Shown piece by piece: positions 40,933 to 51,520 of a DNA stretch of 64,000 nt. Made by a program: the position numbers and the translations under genes. The stretch's first letter is position 1, and each line of letters starts with the position of its first letter. The DNA is from Lachancea thermotolerans CBS 6340. Lineage: Eukaryota; Ascomycota; Saccharomycetes; Saccharomycetales; Saccharomycetaceae. The notes beneath the pieces were generated by a model that was not told the DNA's origin, made no database searches, and was given only the letters and a program-made list of their open reading frames with translations. The DNA is taken from contig NC_013079.1 in assembly GCF_000142805.1 (NCBI RefSeq), positions 806,001 through 870,000 on the forward strand, in the 5' to 3' direction.

Positions 40933-41844
40933 CTATTTACCACCCAGAATCCCTGCTAGAATATCTTGCATAAAGTTCATAGGTTTTTGAACAACGATCC
41001 CAAAGTACTCCTGACCAAGGTAATCGAGTTCGCTGCCATAACGCTCACTTGAGCCTGCATAATGCTTTTTCAAGAAGTCGAATAAATCGGCGTTCTTCGT
41101 TTGACATGAATATGGAAGCAGCTGAAGAAAGTTTAGTTCAGGATAGTCCTCGAAACAGTATGTTTTGAATTCGCCTCTGTCTATCAGTTCGTACTTGGGG
41201 TTGAAGTTCTCAATAAACTTGGCCAGAAACTTTTGTTTTGCTTGCTCAGCGTTTTGCACATTTCCAATAAAGAGGTAGTTGAAGATCAAACGAGAAAAGA
41301 AGTCACCCACAGCCTCACGATCACCGCTCTGCAAGTACCATTCCCAGATCAGGTCCAAGTACTTGTCCAGCGAGTCATGTGTTCCAAGAGTAAGGTACCG
41401 TTCCGCTTCGTAAACATGTCCCCCCTCGACGAGCTTGGAGCCAATTACTGAGTGCAGGTATGGGTCGCCGAACTTGCAGTTGCCGAACTTGACTGACCAG
41501 TTGTTCATCCCCGTTATAACGTCCTTCATATTAGGCTCTTCGGCATCCAGAAGAGCCAGCAGGCGCACCAGTCGGGAAACAGAGACATCCTCGACTTTCA
41601 CTTCTGCAACGTTATAAACTTCCAGCAAATAAAAGATCAAATCTGTTGCTGATCCACCTTGCTTTGCGCCAAGAAGTGCTTGTGCCCCTTCGGTTATTAA
41701 GTCAATTGCCTCTCGGTAGTTCTTACTTCTCACGTACCGGTTAGCGATCGTCCTTAGAGTTTGATGAGCTTCGTAATAATCCCCCGCTTCAATACGGGCA
41801 TGGAACCTAGCAAGAGTCCTTCCGAGCTTCACGTTGGCACTCAT
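40933..41844 (-). CDS. GET4: GET pathway protein Get4
   Basis: Partner of Get5 in the cytosolic complex that passes tail-anchored proteins from Sgt2 to the Get3 ATPase for insertion into the ER. The 303-residue all-helical protein matches yeast Get4 closely: [57 protein letters not shown], and the C-terminal [14 protein letters not shown]. Divergent from SEY1 with about 106 bp between start codons. S. cerevisiae counterpart YOR164C. Confidence 0.95.
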   Translation of the reverse strand: MSANVKLGRTLARFHARIEAGDYYEAHQTLRTIANRYVRSKNYREAIDLITEGAQALLGAKQGGSATDLIFYLLEVYNVAEVKVEDVSVSRLVRLLALLDAEEPNMKDVITGMNNWSVKFGNCKFGDPYLHSVIGSKLVEGGHVYEAERYLTLGTHDSLDKYLDLIWEWYLQSGDREAVGDFFSRLIFNYLFIGNVQNAEQAKQKFLAKFIENFNPKYELIDRGEFKTYCFEDYPELNFLQLLPYSCQTKNADLFDFLKKHYAGSSERYGSELDYLGQEYFGIVVQKPMNFMQDILAGILGGK

Positions 41845-41950
41845 TTGTGTTGTGTATGATTTCTATATGACTTGTGTCCTGCATACGGCAACATAAAAAT
41901 TGTTGACAGTTAATTCTCAACCCTCCACGGTACAACAATAAACGACAAGG

Positions 41951-44302
41951 ATGGGGGAGACTGAAGAAGCTATTCAGTTGATCAACGAGGAGAAAGAGTT
42001 CAACTCTAGTACATTACAGTACTTCCAGAAGTGTGTTAAAGAGAGGGATGTTGGAGTGGACTACCATGTTATTTCTGTTTTCGGATCACAATCAAGTGGG
42101 AAGTCCACGTTATTGAATGCGCTATTTCACACTCAGTTTGATACCATGAATGCCAAGGTAAAACGGCAGCAAACCACAAAGGGTATCTGGCTGGGTCATA
42201 CAACTCGGATTGCCACGCTGGAAAATTCATTAACGCCTGTCAAGGATCTCTTTGTGCTGGATGTGGAGGGCTCGGACGGTGCTGAACGCGGAGAAGATCA
42301 GGATTTTGAGCGCAAGGCCGCTCTTTTTGCTATAGCTATATCCGAAGTATTGATTGTCAACATGTGGGAGCAGCAAGTTGGTCTGTATCAAGGGAATAAT
42401 ATGGCGTTGCTAAAAACTGTTTTCGAAGTCAACCTATCGCTCTTCGGTCATCAAAATGACCACAAAGTGCTTCTTCTTTTTGTAATCAGAGACCACGTTG
42501 GAGTAACCCCGCTCTCCAGTTTGCAAGAGACGCTGGAAGCAGAGTTAAATGCTATTTGGTCAGATCTTGCTAAGCCAGAAGGATGCGAAAATTCATCCCT
42601 GTATGACTTCTTTGACTTGAAGTTTACTGCATTAGCTCACAAAGTCCTCCAGCCAGATCTCTTCATGGAGAACGTTAAAGAGCTAGGAAACAAATTCTCC
42701 TCTGAAACTCCCGGTAAAAGCTTTTTCAAACCTGAATATCACCACAACTTACCATTAGACGGATGGACGATGTATGCAGGAAATTGCTGGAACCAAATCG
42801 AAACTAATAAGGACTTAGACTTGCCCACACAGCAAATTTTAGTTGCCAAGTTCAAGACAGAAGAAATTTCCAACCAAGCCTTGGCTCTTTTGCTAGAAAA
42901 CTATCCGGTTGACCTGCATTGCAGAGAGCTTTCGGATCTAGCTGGGAAGTTGCAAGAATTGAAGTCGTTATGCTTGCAGGAGTATGATACTTACGCTTCT
43001 CGCTATGCCAAGCCAGTCTATATGGACAACAGAAGAGATCTTTCGCACAAGATTGAAAACAAATTCAAAGAAACCATTTCTAAGTTTTTAGATGTTCAAA
43101 AGGAAGACTTGCTCTCTCAGGTTGAGAAAGATCTTACAGAAAGATCTCGATCAACCCCTTTTGTTACTAAGATGAAAGAGGCTCGCAAAAAAGCTTTCGA
43201 CGCATTTGAAGAACTTCTGCTCCAGTTTACTAAGCTGGAACTTGTCGCATCCTTAAGCGATGAAAATGAAGCTTTTTCTATTGCGCTTGATGAAGCCTGT
43301 TCGAACCAAAGCCGTAAACAACTCAAACAAAGTGTTAATCGTATCAGCAAAAGCGTCTCGAGTGGTATCAAGGAGGATATCTTCTTCTTGCTGGCACACC
43401 CTGAACTCGATCTTTGGGACAAGGTGATGGAAAAATTCAATGAAATCGTTAGTGACAGTACTGAAAGATATGCAGTAGATGACGAAAAGTTTGATTTTCA
43501 GGTCGGGCTCTCAGAGGAGGAAAATCAGAAAGTTTACAAAAAAGTCAGGTCGAACGCATGGACTAACTTGTATGAGTTTGTTCATGGTTATTTGAATGAG
43601 GACAATGTTGTGTCTATTTTAAGGGATCGCTTTGAAAACAAGTTCAGATACGATGAACATGACTCCCCTAGACTTTGGAGAAACGAAGAGGAAATCGATA
43701 ATGCTTTTAGGGTTGCTAAAGAGCACGCCCTTGAGGTGTTGAATGTGCTTTCGCTCGCATCGAATTCTGATCATGTTGAAATTGTCCCCGATGTTCCCCT
43801 TAGCAGTGGACTTGATGACGAAGAGCTTGAAGGTGAATACGAAGACGAAGAGGGTATATATCACGAAAAGGGTTTTGCACACATACTGACCGCCTCCCAA
43901 CGGGAGAGAGCTGTGCAAAAATTCAAACGTCAAGCAAACACGACTGTTATTGAGGCCAAGAGATCAATCATTCGCACAACTACGCATATTCCTCTCTACG
44001 TTTACGCATTGCTCGTTGTACTAGGCTGGAACGAATTCATGATTGTCATCAGAAATCCCCTCTTCGTTACGCTTCTCGTGATACTAAGCGTTACTGCCTA
44101 CTTTGTGCATAAGCTCAACCTCTGGGCGCCAATCCTAGCTTTAGTCAACTCTGCAGTTAGTGAAACCAAAGCGCTTGCAAGAAACAAGCTCAAGGTTATT
44201 TTAGATGATGATTCGAGCTCCTCTTCTAAGGCTTCCAAAGAGCCAACCGAGGAATACGAAATGCAGGATCTGGCCAAAAGCTCGACAACTGGCACAGGTT
44301 AG
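41951..44302 (+). CDS. SEY1: ER membrane fusion GTPase Sey1 (atlastin/RHD3-like)
   Basis: Dynamin-like GTPase mediating homotypic ER fusion and three-way junctions. The 783-residue protein has the G1 loop GSQSSGKST (45-53), a G3 segment [19 protein letters not shown], the RD motif FVIRDH and a long helical middle domain. The C-terminus has two closely spaced transmembrane helices ([14 protein letters not shown] and [13 protein letters not shown]) and a short cytosolic tail. S. cerevisiae counterpart YOR165W, with the expected GET4 neighbour. Confidence 0.95.
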
Positions 44303-44444
44303 TGAGAGGCTCATTCAATAAATCAACTTCTTGGAGGCTCTCGATCTTTAGATTTGTACTTTTTAGTATTGCAATACTCATGTGACAACTGTGCCATAAT
44401 CCTTTAAATAAGCAGCTTGCCGGTAGACCAGTATTTAAAAAGGG

Positions 44445-45542
44445 ATGCAAAGAAGGAACACAGACAGCACCCGAAGAACTCATGTAACCAACACTTTGAA
44501 ATGGCTCCCTTACAAAGTGAATCAAAGCCCTTATTTTGGATCCTTCGTCGATACCCTCGATAAAAACAAACTTCATCTCTGCCTTACAAGCCTAAAGACA
44601 TGTCCATTTCTTGTTGAATTTGAAGCCTTTGAAATAAAGGAGCAGGCTTCACGACAGGGATTTGTGTTCAAAACTTTAGAAGATGTTATTGACCAGGTTT
44701 TTGCTTATTTGAAAAAGCCTTCAGAAGAACTACAATTCTCTTACAGCGGAAAACAGATAACGTTCAAAATCGTTGTCTCGCGAGAGCTCTGTTTGACATT
44801 GGACTCTCCAACCCGCCAAATCGAAGAGCCACAACGGAGTTCAATTTTCCAGTCCTTATCAAGCTCTTTTTTCGATAACCAAGTTCTTTTGAGAGAAATT
44901 GTTGACGATCTTCACAACATAATCACTTGCAAGGATCAAGGGCTGGCCTTTTTGATGGACAGCCTTCGAGATGTTGGCTTTGAAAGTCTTATCAAGAAGT
45001 GGGCGCCGAGAGGCTCCTTCAATCATGACTTACTACAACCATTCGACTTTGATGAGTGGCTTAACAAGTGGCCTTCACCCGCAAAAACACTCCATCAAGG
45101 AACAGGGTACAGTCCTAAGGTTTGCAAGTTTCTACGGCTACTGAGCACTAAACCTAATTTTGTTAGCCAACAAAACACTTCCGTCTCGCCAAAAGCGCAA
45201 ACGAAAGTTTTGTCTTCTGGAGACGAGTTCGCCTCATTGAGCTTCGCAGAAGATGAGCAGAATGAAACGCATTTTTCTCATGAATCAGAATCTGATGATA
45301 CCAAACACCTTTGCGGCCGCTTACAAAGAGCTTCGACGCCCATTGAAACCGAAAGCTTGGGTAAGCAAATTCGCCTAGCTGACGTCCCTATTCTCTCTCC
45401 GCAAAAAACAGAGCGCTTATCTCGTTCCCCGAAACAGCCCTCCCCCACGCCAGAGGGGCAAATAGAGGACATGCAGGAACAATCTGAAGATCGTTCTCCA
45501 AGTCGAAAAAGGCGAAAATTCGGAAAACTCAGGATTGAGTGA
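44445..45542 (+). CDS. NEJ1: Non-homologous end-joining factor Nej1 (XLF family)
   Basis: Likely yeast XLF/Nej1, which binds Lif1 and supports DNA ligase IV in non-homologous end joining. The 365-residue protein has an N-terminal half of beta-strand/helix character and a middle FLMDSLRDVGFESLIKKWAP that parallels FLLISLRDL and SQWAPE of yeast Nej1. A disordered Ser-rich tail follows, ending RKRRKFGKLRIE, which matches the KRRKFGK basic tail of Nej1. Position supports it: yeast NEJ1 (YLR265C) lies beside RPS28B (YLR264W) and RED1 (YLR263W), both found just downstream. Convergent with SWT1, 22 bp between stops. Overall similarity is low, as is usual for this family. Confidence 0.83.
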   Translation: MQRRNTDSTRRTHVTNTLKWLPYKVNQSPYFGSFVDTLDKNKLHLCLTSLKTCPFLVEFEAFEIKEQASRQGFVFKTLEDVIDQVFAYLKKPSEELQFSYSGKQITFKIVVSRELCLTLDSPTRQIEEPQRSSIFQSLSSSFFDNQVLLREIVDDLHNIITCKDQGLAFLMDSLRDVGFESLIKKWAPRGSFNHDLLQPFDFDEWLNKWPSPAKTLHQGTGYSPKVCKFLRLLSTKPNFVSQQNTSVSPKAQTKVLSSGDEFASLSFAEDEQNETHFSHESESDDTKHLCGRLQRASTPIETESLGKQIRLADVPILSPQKTERLSRSPKQPSPTPEGQIEDMQEQSEDRSPSRKRRKFGKLRIE

Positions 45543-45564
45543 CGTTGTATCTTTAGAGTAAATT

Positions 45565-46866
45565 TTATAGAACCCCCGAGCTAACTCCCTTTGACCATCG
45601 CCGAGATAAGATCTTCAAAGCATTTTTTTGTTGATCATCTCGTTTTTTGTATAAACAGCAGAGCGCGAATATCCAATATTGTACAAACTTCTCAAGTTCA
45701 GACGCCGTGGAAGGGGTACTGATTAGGTAAGATGGGACGCTCTTCCAATCTTGTCTGCGGATATCACCAGTACTAAAGTATTCAGCAAATACAGATAGCC
45801 AAAACTTGAATATGTAATGAGAACATGATTTCAGGTCCGTTAGCTTTTTATCGTTGTAGTCTGTCAAGTACAGATCGTCCCCATATTCGGCTCGCATTAC
45901 GAAATCAACAGCTGAAAGCACAAGGGACTCTATTTCGTTTTTTATCGTCAGTGCAACTTTTTCAAAACTGGAAGGTTGGATTTCAGTGCTCGCATGGCTT
46001 GATGAAGTTGATGCCGCCCTGTCATGATAAACTGCGTGTTCACCTGAATTCAATGGCACGCCTCTTTCTGCGTAGGCTTTTTGAGCAATTGAATCAGCAG
46101 ACATTCCTTTACGGAATGAAACTGTTAGAATTCCCTCTGTGAGGGCTTTCAAACAAAGGTTCTTGTCATTAGACAGAAGAATGACAAATCGGCGCAAACG
46201 CTCTTTAAAAAAAAGGCAGCAGTCTAATATCGAATCGTCTTTTCGGCTCTCATAATCAAGTCTCTGATTTAAGCGTTGTCCTACAACGCCATGCGCAACA
46301 TTTGCGAGGTTGGAATATATCCAGTTGTTAGCTTTACGAGCTAAAACACTAATTGCTTCTTTACTTGTGCCCTGGACGCTGCTATGATTTGGGTTTTTGA
46401 GACCATCCAATTCGTGTATCACAGTGCGTGGTATTATTATTTGGTGGTTAAACTGGAAGCTTGACGAACGTAGTGACTCTAGGATGTCAAGATGGGATAT
46501 GATAAAATTTGTATCAACTACAAATGCTGTGGTAGAGGAGCTTACTTCAACTGCTGGTGGGATACTATCTAGTTCCATCAAATCTTCTTCTTGTGTTGCT
46601 TGATGCGGTTCGTGTTCTCTTTGATGTGCAACGGCCTCGGAAACCATTTGAACTCCAGATTCACCACTCATGTCTATCATAACGGCGTCTTCATCAGTTT
46701 CTAGGGGAGAAAGTGAACCAATCTCTTGGTCTTTGGCATTTTGGCGGGCCGCACGGCGTCCATGCGCAGCTTGTAGCGCTATTGGCTTCTCAGCACGAGA
46801 AGGGTGCCCAATCAAAACACGCTCTATATCTTCAATAGTATACTTTTGATCTGGGAACTTAGGCAT
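45565..46866 (-). CDS. SWT1: Nuclear PIN-domain endoribonuclease Swt1
   Basis: RNA endonuclease that degrades unspliced and aberrant transcripts at the nuclear pore. From the ATG at 46866 the protein is 433 residues: an N-terminal low-complexity region, then a PIN domain with the catalytic Asp118 in FVVDTNFIISHL. Conserved IIPRTVIHELDGLK, KDDSILDCC and LLSNDKNLCLKAL follow, with a C-terminal helical domain to the end. The frame opens 41 codons further up only at GTG, so the ATG is used. S. cerevisiae counterpart YOR166C. Confidence 0.9.
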   Translation of the reverse strand: MPKFPDQKYTIEDIERVLIGHPSRAEKPIALQAAHGRRAARQNAKDQEIGSLSPLETDEDAVMIDMSGESGVQMVSEAVAHQREHEPHQATQEEDLMELDSIPPAVEVSSSTTAFVVDTNFIISHLDILESLRSSSFQFNHQIIIPRTVIHELDGLKNPNHSSVQGTSKEAISVLARKANNWIYSNLANVAHGVVGQRLNQRLDYESRKDDSILDCCLFFKERLRRFVILLSNDKNLCLKALTEGILTVSFRKGMSADSIAQKAYAERGVPLNSGEHAVYHDRAASTSSSHASTEIQPSSFEKVALTIKNEIESLVLSAVDFVMRAEYGDDLYLTDYNDKKLTDLKSCSHYIFKFWLSVFAEYFSTGDIRRQDWKSVPSYLISTPSTASELEKFVQYWIFALCCLYKKRDDQQKNALKILSRRWSKGVSSGVL

Positions 46867-48673
46867 ATTGGACCCTTGGCACTGCTGCCCACAGTTGAAG
46901 CCTTTGATGTCGGCAGGTGCTGCGATGAGCACGTTGGTATGATGATAGGTGGTAGAAAGTGACGGATCTAAACAAAAAGGTGGTGTCACGTGAACAAGTG
47001 GATATCTTGACTTGGAAAACCTGAGCCCTGTGCGCCGTCCTATTCCTTTTATTACAGGTCTGGGATCTCAGAGTCCATTCCTAAACACTGTGGTTGCTAA
47101 ATTTTCGCCTTCGAAATGGCCTCAAAAGCGTCTTCTCTTGCGATAGCCAAGAAGAATCAGATCCGCACTGGCTCAAGGCCAGGCGCTACATTTTACGATA
47201 AAGTACTGTTAAGGCAAAAATTCTGAGTAAACTCAAATTCTGAAAGCCTCACACAACCCACGCGAATATTGTCTGCAAATTCGACAGCCTAAACAAGTGG
47301 AATCTTCTCTTGAAAATGACTTGAAGCCCATATTACAAGTCGCTAGAGCCAACTGCTGGCAAGCTCTGATGCCATGGAAGTTGAAGTCTGTCTCCTGTGT
47401 AGTCTACATCACTTGGCCTGCCCGGCTCGAAATGTTTATGAGCTAAAACGCCGAGTCTGCTATGGGTCTCTAAATTCTGTTAACCTCACGTACCATCAAG
47501 TGCGCGGCTGTCCCCTAACGTTTCGTGAATTATAGGAGTCCTGGGAATATTTTCCAGAGATGGCAAAAGCTCACATACAACCAAAGTTTGTCCTACGCCG
47601 CCATACAGTCACAAACCGGTGCTATTCCTGTGGTGTTGGGTAAAATGCTGTTTCAAAATGCGCACATATGAGGTGCAGAGACTTTGATCTTAGTTCGTAG
47701 TCTAACTTGAATGCTGTCGCGTTCCTGCGACAACTTGCAGTTGGACAGGGTGCCAAGTTTGCCAAGATTCAAGGAAGTATCCATTACGTAATAGAGGGCA
47801 TCACAGACATGAAGAGGCACAGCGGCAAAAATGATATAATATCAACTGCTACGAAAGCCCTGAACTTCTGTTCTATCGTTTTATTCTGGATCTCGTGTAG
47901 GAACCGAAGTGCCACTACTTTTATTTTTACGAAGTGTACGGGTGTTCTGAAGAGAGTGCTGTAAAACCAAAGCACCCGTACACCGGTAAAGAAACAGTCA
48001 TATTCCCAAAGACAATACAGGCTTGCATCACATGATTTGAAGTAAAACAATGAATTATTATAGATGAGCTATACAGAGGAAAACTAGATGGAGCAGAAGT
48101 GAATGAGGGCACGCGGCAAATGAGAGTAGTCAGCCATGCAGTGGAACAGGATCACGTTCGTTTCAAAGTGAAATGGTGGGGACAGGTAGTTGTTATTTCT
48201 CAAAGCGTGCAATCAACGCCAGCAAAAAAAAGTGGACAATTGGGCGATGGCTTTATGTCCTCGTCTGCCAGTATGCTTTCAGGTAACCAGTAGAAGCTGA
48301 AGACTTCAGTCTGCGGCTTCGTTCCCTTGAAAGATAGATACTGCATCATGGAGGAATTTTCTTATAAGCCTCTCGTCCCGGACCCGCTTTTGTTTTCGAG
48401 CGAAAAAAAATCTAGCGTCCATGGGAATTGCCGCCCGATTCAGTCGTAAGCCAATCCCGCACCGCGCTGTTCCCAGACCGCGTGAGCATCTTATTTGGTG
48501 TTGTCTGCGCCGCTCTCACGCGCCTCAGCCCCTCCCGGCTACCCTTGCCAGCTCTCCATGAATAGTTTTAATGGTTCACCCCAGCGTAAGACGAAGGAAA
48601 TAAAAAAAATTGTGTTCAATTCAGAATGGTACAAAAAGAGCTTTCTAGCACATTTAGAACAAAAACAATCCGT
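46867..48673. other. Long spacer between SWT1 and RPS28
   Basis: About 1.8 kb with the SWT1 promoter (CACGTG at 46987-46992) at one end and the RPS28 3' end at the other. Frames here are short and begin at TTG or GTG. No tRNA, snoRNA C/D box pair, LTR or centromere-like arrangement was found. Confidence 0.5.
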
Positions 48674-48877
48674 TTATCTCAAACGACGAGCCTCACGCTC
48701 GGATTCCATCAACACCAAGATGTCGTTCTCTCTGACTGGACCCTTGACGTTTCTGACAATGGTACGGGAGGTGTCGTCCAAGAATTCAACACGGACTTGA
48801 GTGACACCACCACGAGAGCCGGTACGGCCTAAAACTTTGATAACCTTGGCTAGAGTAACTGGGGTCTTGGAGTCCAT
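48674..48877 (-). CDS. RPS28: 40S ribosomal protein S28 (eS28)
   Basis: Small-subunit ribosomal protein near the mRNA exit/E site. The 67-residue product [17 protein letters not shown]... is almost identical to yeast Rps28, differing at about one position (FLDDTS here). No intron, as in yeast. It is the single pre-duplication copy of RPS28A (YOR167C) and RPS28B (YLR264W), and its neighbours include both sets: SWT1/GLN4 from chromosome XV and NEJ1/RED1 from chromosome XII. The ATG at 48877 is fixed by conservation; the frame runs upstream only to a GTG. Confidence 0.98.
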   Translation of the reverse strand: MDSKTPVTLAKVIKVLGRTGSRGGVTQVRVEFLDDTSRTIVRNVKGPVRENDILVLMESEREARRLR

Positions 48878-48957
48878 TCTGAATGTGTTTCTCTTTGTGT
48901 TTCTGAGATCGAGTGAACAAGAACAAGTCAAAACCTAAAGTGTTGGTGACTTTTCAC

Positions 48958-48975
48958 TTTGAAAAATTTTTCAAA
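48958..48975. promoter_or_regulatory. RRPE-like 18-bp palindrome in RPS28 promoter
   Basis: TTTGAAAAATTTTTCAAA is a perfect palindrome about 80 bp upstream of the RPS28 ATG. It contains the ribosomal RNA processing element core (GAAAAATTTTTC) bound by Stb3. Immediately upstream in the sense of RPS28 is a PAC-like GCGATGG (plus strand 48976-48982). Confidence 0.6.
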
Positions 48976-49027
48976 CCATCGCGCATCGTGAGAGAAAAAG
49001 TGCGTGGTGCTTTTGTACGATAATAGT

Positions 49028-49034
49028 CGGGTAA
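49028..49034 (-). promoter_or_regulatory. Reb1-type site (TTACCCG) between RED1 and RPS28
   Basis: CGGGTAA on the plus strand is the Reb1 consensus TTACCCG on the minus strand. It lies about 150 bp upstream of RPS28 and about 90 bp beyond the RED1 stop. It could both organise the ribosomal-protein promoter and block read-through from RED1, two known Reb1 roles. Confidence 0.5.
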
Positions 49035-49120
49035 CAGAGTTCGAACCGCGGAGCCTGGCAGTCGACCGTGAAAAGCCGCCGATGAGAAGAGAACGCCGTC
49101 CCACGGAACATTCATTGAAG

Positions 49121-51520
49121 CTAATTGAACTTCTTCTGGCGAATAGCCTTGACCAGCTGGTCTTCAGGCAGGTGCAAGAGATCTTTGATTTCGCCAACAA
49201 ATTGCGACATGTTTGAGACATCACTCTGAAAACTAGCTTGGAGCTGATCAAACATCCTTTGGTACTTTTCCGAGAGCTCCAAAAAGACCTTGTTGTTGAG
49301 CTCTTCATTCACGATTTCTATTCTCCTGACAAGTTCTTCCGAGAAACAAGTAACAGACTTGAATATTTGCTCCTGTAGCTTATTGGTGAACGAATTATCG
49401 GTGTGGTCTGGGCCCTTCCCCTGCAGTATTCCTGACGGCGTGGCGATGGTCGTAGACTCGAAGTTTGTAATCTCTGGACTAGGCGGCGCTTTTACTAGCG
49501 CTCCAGGCGATAAGGATGTTGTTTCAATTGCTGAAGGGTTAAAGAGAGGTTTAGGTTCTGTTGTTATTTTGACTACAGCAGCCTTGGCTTGGGTCGTGAT
49601 CACTTTAGCAGCTTCTTCCTCTGCGGCATACGCTACGCGCTTAGCATTTAAAAGGCCCACTTCTGCCTCCTCGGCGCTTCTTTTATACATTTTCAGGGGA
49701 TCAGTTGGCGGTTTGTGGCTTTTGTGTGAAGTCTTTGCATGGCCCTTATTGCGAGGTGCTGAATGTAAATCCTTAGGTTTCCGAGGGTTGGCCTTTTGCT
49801 CTGTGCTATTGAAAATGCTCTCTAATCTCAATAAATCTTGTTGTTTTATTGAACCTGCAAATTTCGACTTAGGCAACCGCGGTTTCTGCGTCCGAGAACT
49901 TCCGACACTGACGGAGGCTGCTGCAGATTCACCCTTTTCTTTAACATGGTTGAAAAGGGCACCATTTGTTGCTTTGCATTCCGATGAAGTTATATTCGCT
50001 AGTTTTGGAGGCACAATGCCAGTGAGACGCCTCTCGGCTCGTGCCTGTTTCCTTTTTTGCATCATTACCAGCGGGGAATGCTCATCATGATTGTGTTCTT
50101 CACCACTGCGACTAATGGAGTCAGCTTCCTCGCCAGTAGGAGGCGAACTTACAGATTTATCAGTATCCATAGGACTATCAAAGTCCCACTCGTCAGATTT
50201 TAGCTTCAAAACTAATCCATTGCTGTTGGGAGCGTCTTGAATATTTTTTGATAAAGGCTGCCATGATGGCGAGTTTCCTGAGCCACTAGATGACTTGTTA
50301 TACGCAAGGTTTTCCGACTTCTTGGGGCTTGCATTGTCACTATTTTCAGTAATTGAGGAGTTTAACGGAAGTGTTATGAAAGATTCAACCTCGCTTATCT
50401 TGTGACGCCGCGTGCTTTTTAGGCACGTTTCAGCAAGTAAGGCGTCCTCGAACACAATCAAAAGATAGCACGCCTTGGAAGGCATAGCTGAGAACACAGA
50501 CTGAACTGGAAAATATATTGTGTTTCTTGGGTTCAGAAGTTTCAAGCGCAAACCACCTTCTACCGTGCATTTCGTGGCTTCAAGATGCTTCAGCTGAAAC
50601 TCGGCGAAATGTGAACTTGCAGTCCACACATACAACATGCTATCCGTGCATTGAACAAAATTCGCATTTTTTATCGTTTCAGTTTCTTCACTAGAGCTCC
50701 CTGTTACAAAGGAAAATGATTTGAGATGACCAAAACAGGGGAATGGGCCCATTCTTTTCAATGCAAACTCCAAACTACTGCTCTTTTTTGAGGGGTAACA
50801 AGAGTCGTTGAAAAAGGACTCGTTCTTATAAGGCTCATCCCAAATTTGGAGACTGCACTGGAGTTGGGCTGCTCCTGAGACGGCTTTCCTAGGAAACAAA
50901 AATCCTAGCAGCCTAACTAAAACGTTCGCTAGCTGAAAATCTCTGGTGTTTTCCAAAGCGTCGCGCAAAGCTTTTCTGTATTTCACCTGCAGCATAGAAG
51001 CCAAAACAGGTTTGCACCTTTTTGGTTCATCCACAGCAATCTCTAGTAAAAGTGCGATACACTTCCATGAGTGCGGTTCGTCGAAATCCAAGCCAAAATT
51101 TATGAGAGTTTTGAGGAAGTGGGAATCATAATCGCTGGTGCTCCAAGATTGTGGACGCTATAAGTTGTTAGAATCATATGGTTTTTATCGCTGGAAAGGC
51201 TTGTGCTCAGAAAGGTGATTCAATCCATTACTTACCATCAGCACGGACCACATGTAGCCGCTGTTATCGCTGTCAATGCCCTCGGCGTTTGACGCTAATA
51301 CAACTTGCACAGTGATATCCGCCAGCTGCCACCTGAACGGCTCTAGGCTCTTACTATCTTTCTTCAGAAGATCACAAAGAGACCTTTTCGTCTTCGCGCC
51401 TACGCTTGCCCCTTTCTCCTTCCGCGACTGTAAACTTTTTAAAAAGTTTAGTTCCCTCCCAAGATATCCTGTTTCAGCAAGCTTTATAAGTTTCTGAACC
51501 TCTCCGTTGAGTTGTGACAT
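49121..51520 (-). CDS. RED1: Meiotic chromosome axis protein Red1, two exons
   Basis: Axis component that recruits Hop1 and Mek1 and supports double-strand breaks in meiosis I. Coding exons are 51520-51236 (95 codons, MSQLNGEVQKL... to ...WSVLM) and 51157-49121 (678 codons), giving 773 residues against 827 in yeast. The second part alone has no ATG near its start, and the first is cut short by a stop unless the 78-nt intron is removed. An N-terminal helical domain, a Ser/Lys-rich middle and a C-terminal coiled coil (FSEELVRRIEIVNEELNNK...) match the Red1 layout. Identity rests mainly on synteny: YLR263W is next to RPS28B and NEJ1. Confidence 0.82.
51158..51235 (-). other. RED1: Predicted 78-nt spliceosomal intron in RED1
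   Basis: On the minus strand the intron starts GTAAGT (51235-51230), has a branch-like TTCTAAC (51173-51167) and ends TATAG (last base 51158). It sits between whole codons (phase 0). Removal joins ...WSVLM to RPQSWSTSD.... Retention runs into an in-frame stop (UAA) within the intron, giving about 110 residues. The donor is a common variant; the branch differs from TACTAAC by one base; the short branch-to-acceptor distance fits Saccharomycetaceae outside S. cerevisiae. Confidence 0.78.

Noticed and set aside
44303-44444. a1-alpha2 haploid-specific operator upstream of NEJ1
   Set aside because: Only the half-site TCATGTG is present. The second half does not match TACATCA.
49022-49070. tRNA-like B-box (GGTTCGAACTC) on the minus strand between RED1 and RPS28
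   Set aside because: The bases flanking the loop do not pair into a T-stem, and no A-box or acceptor stem can be drawn.
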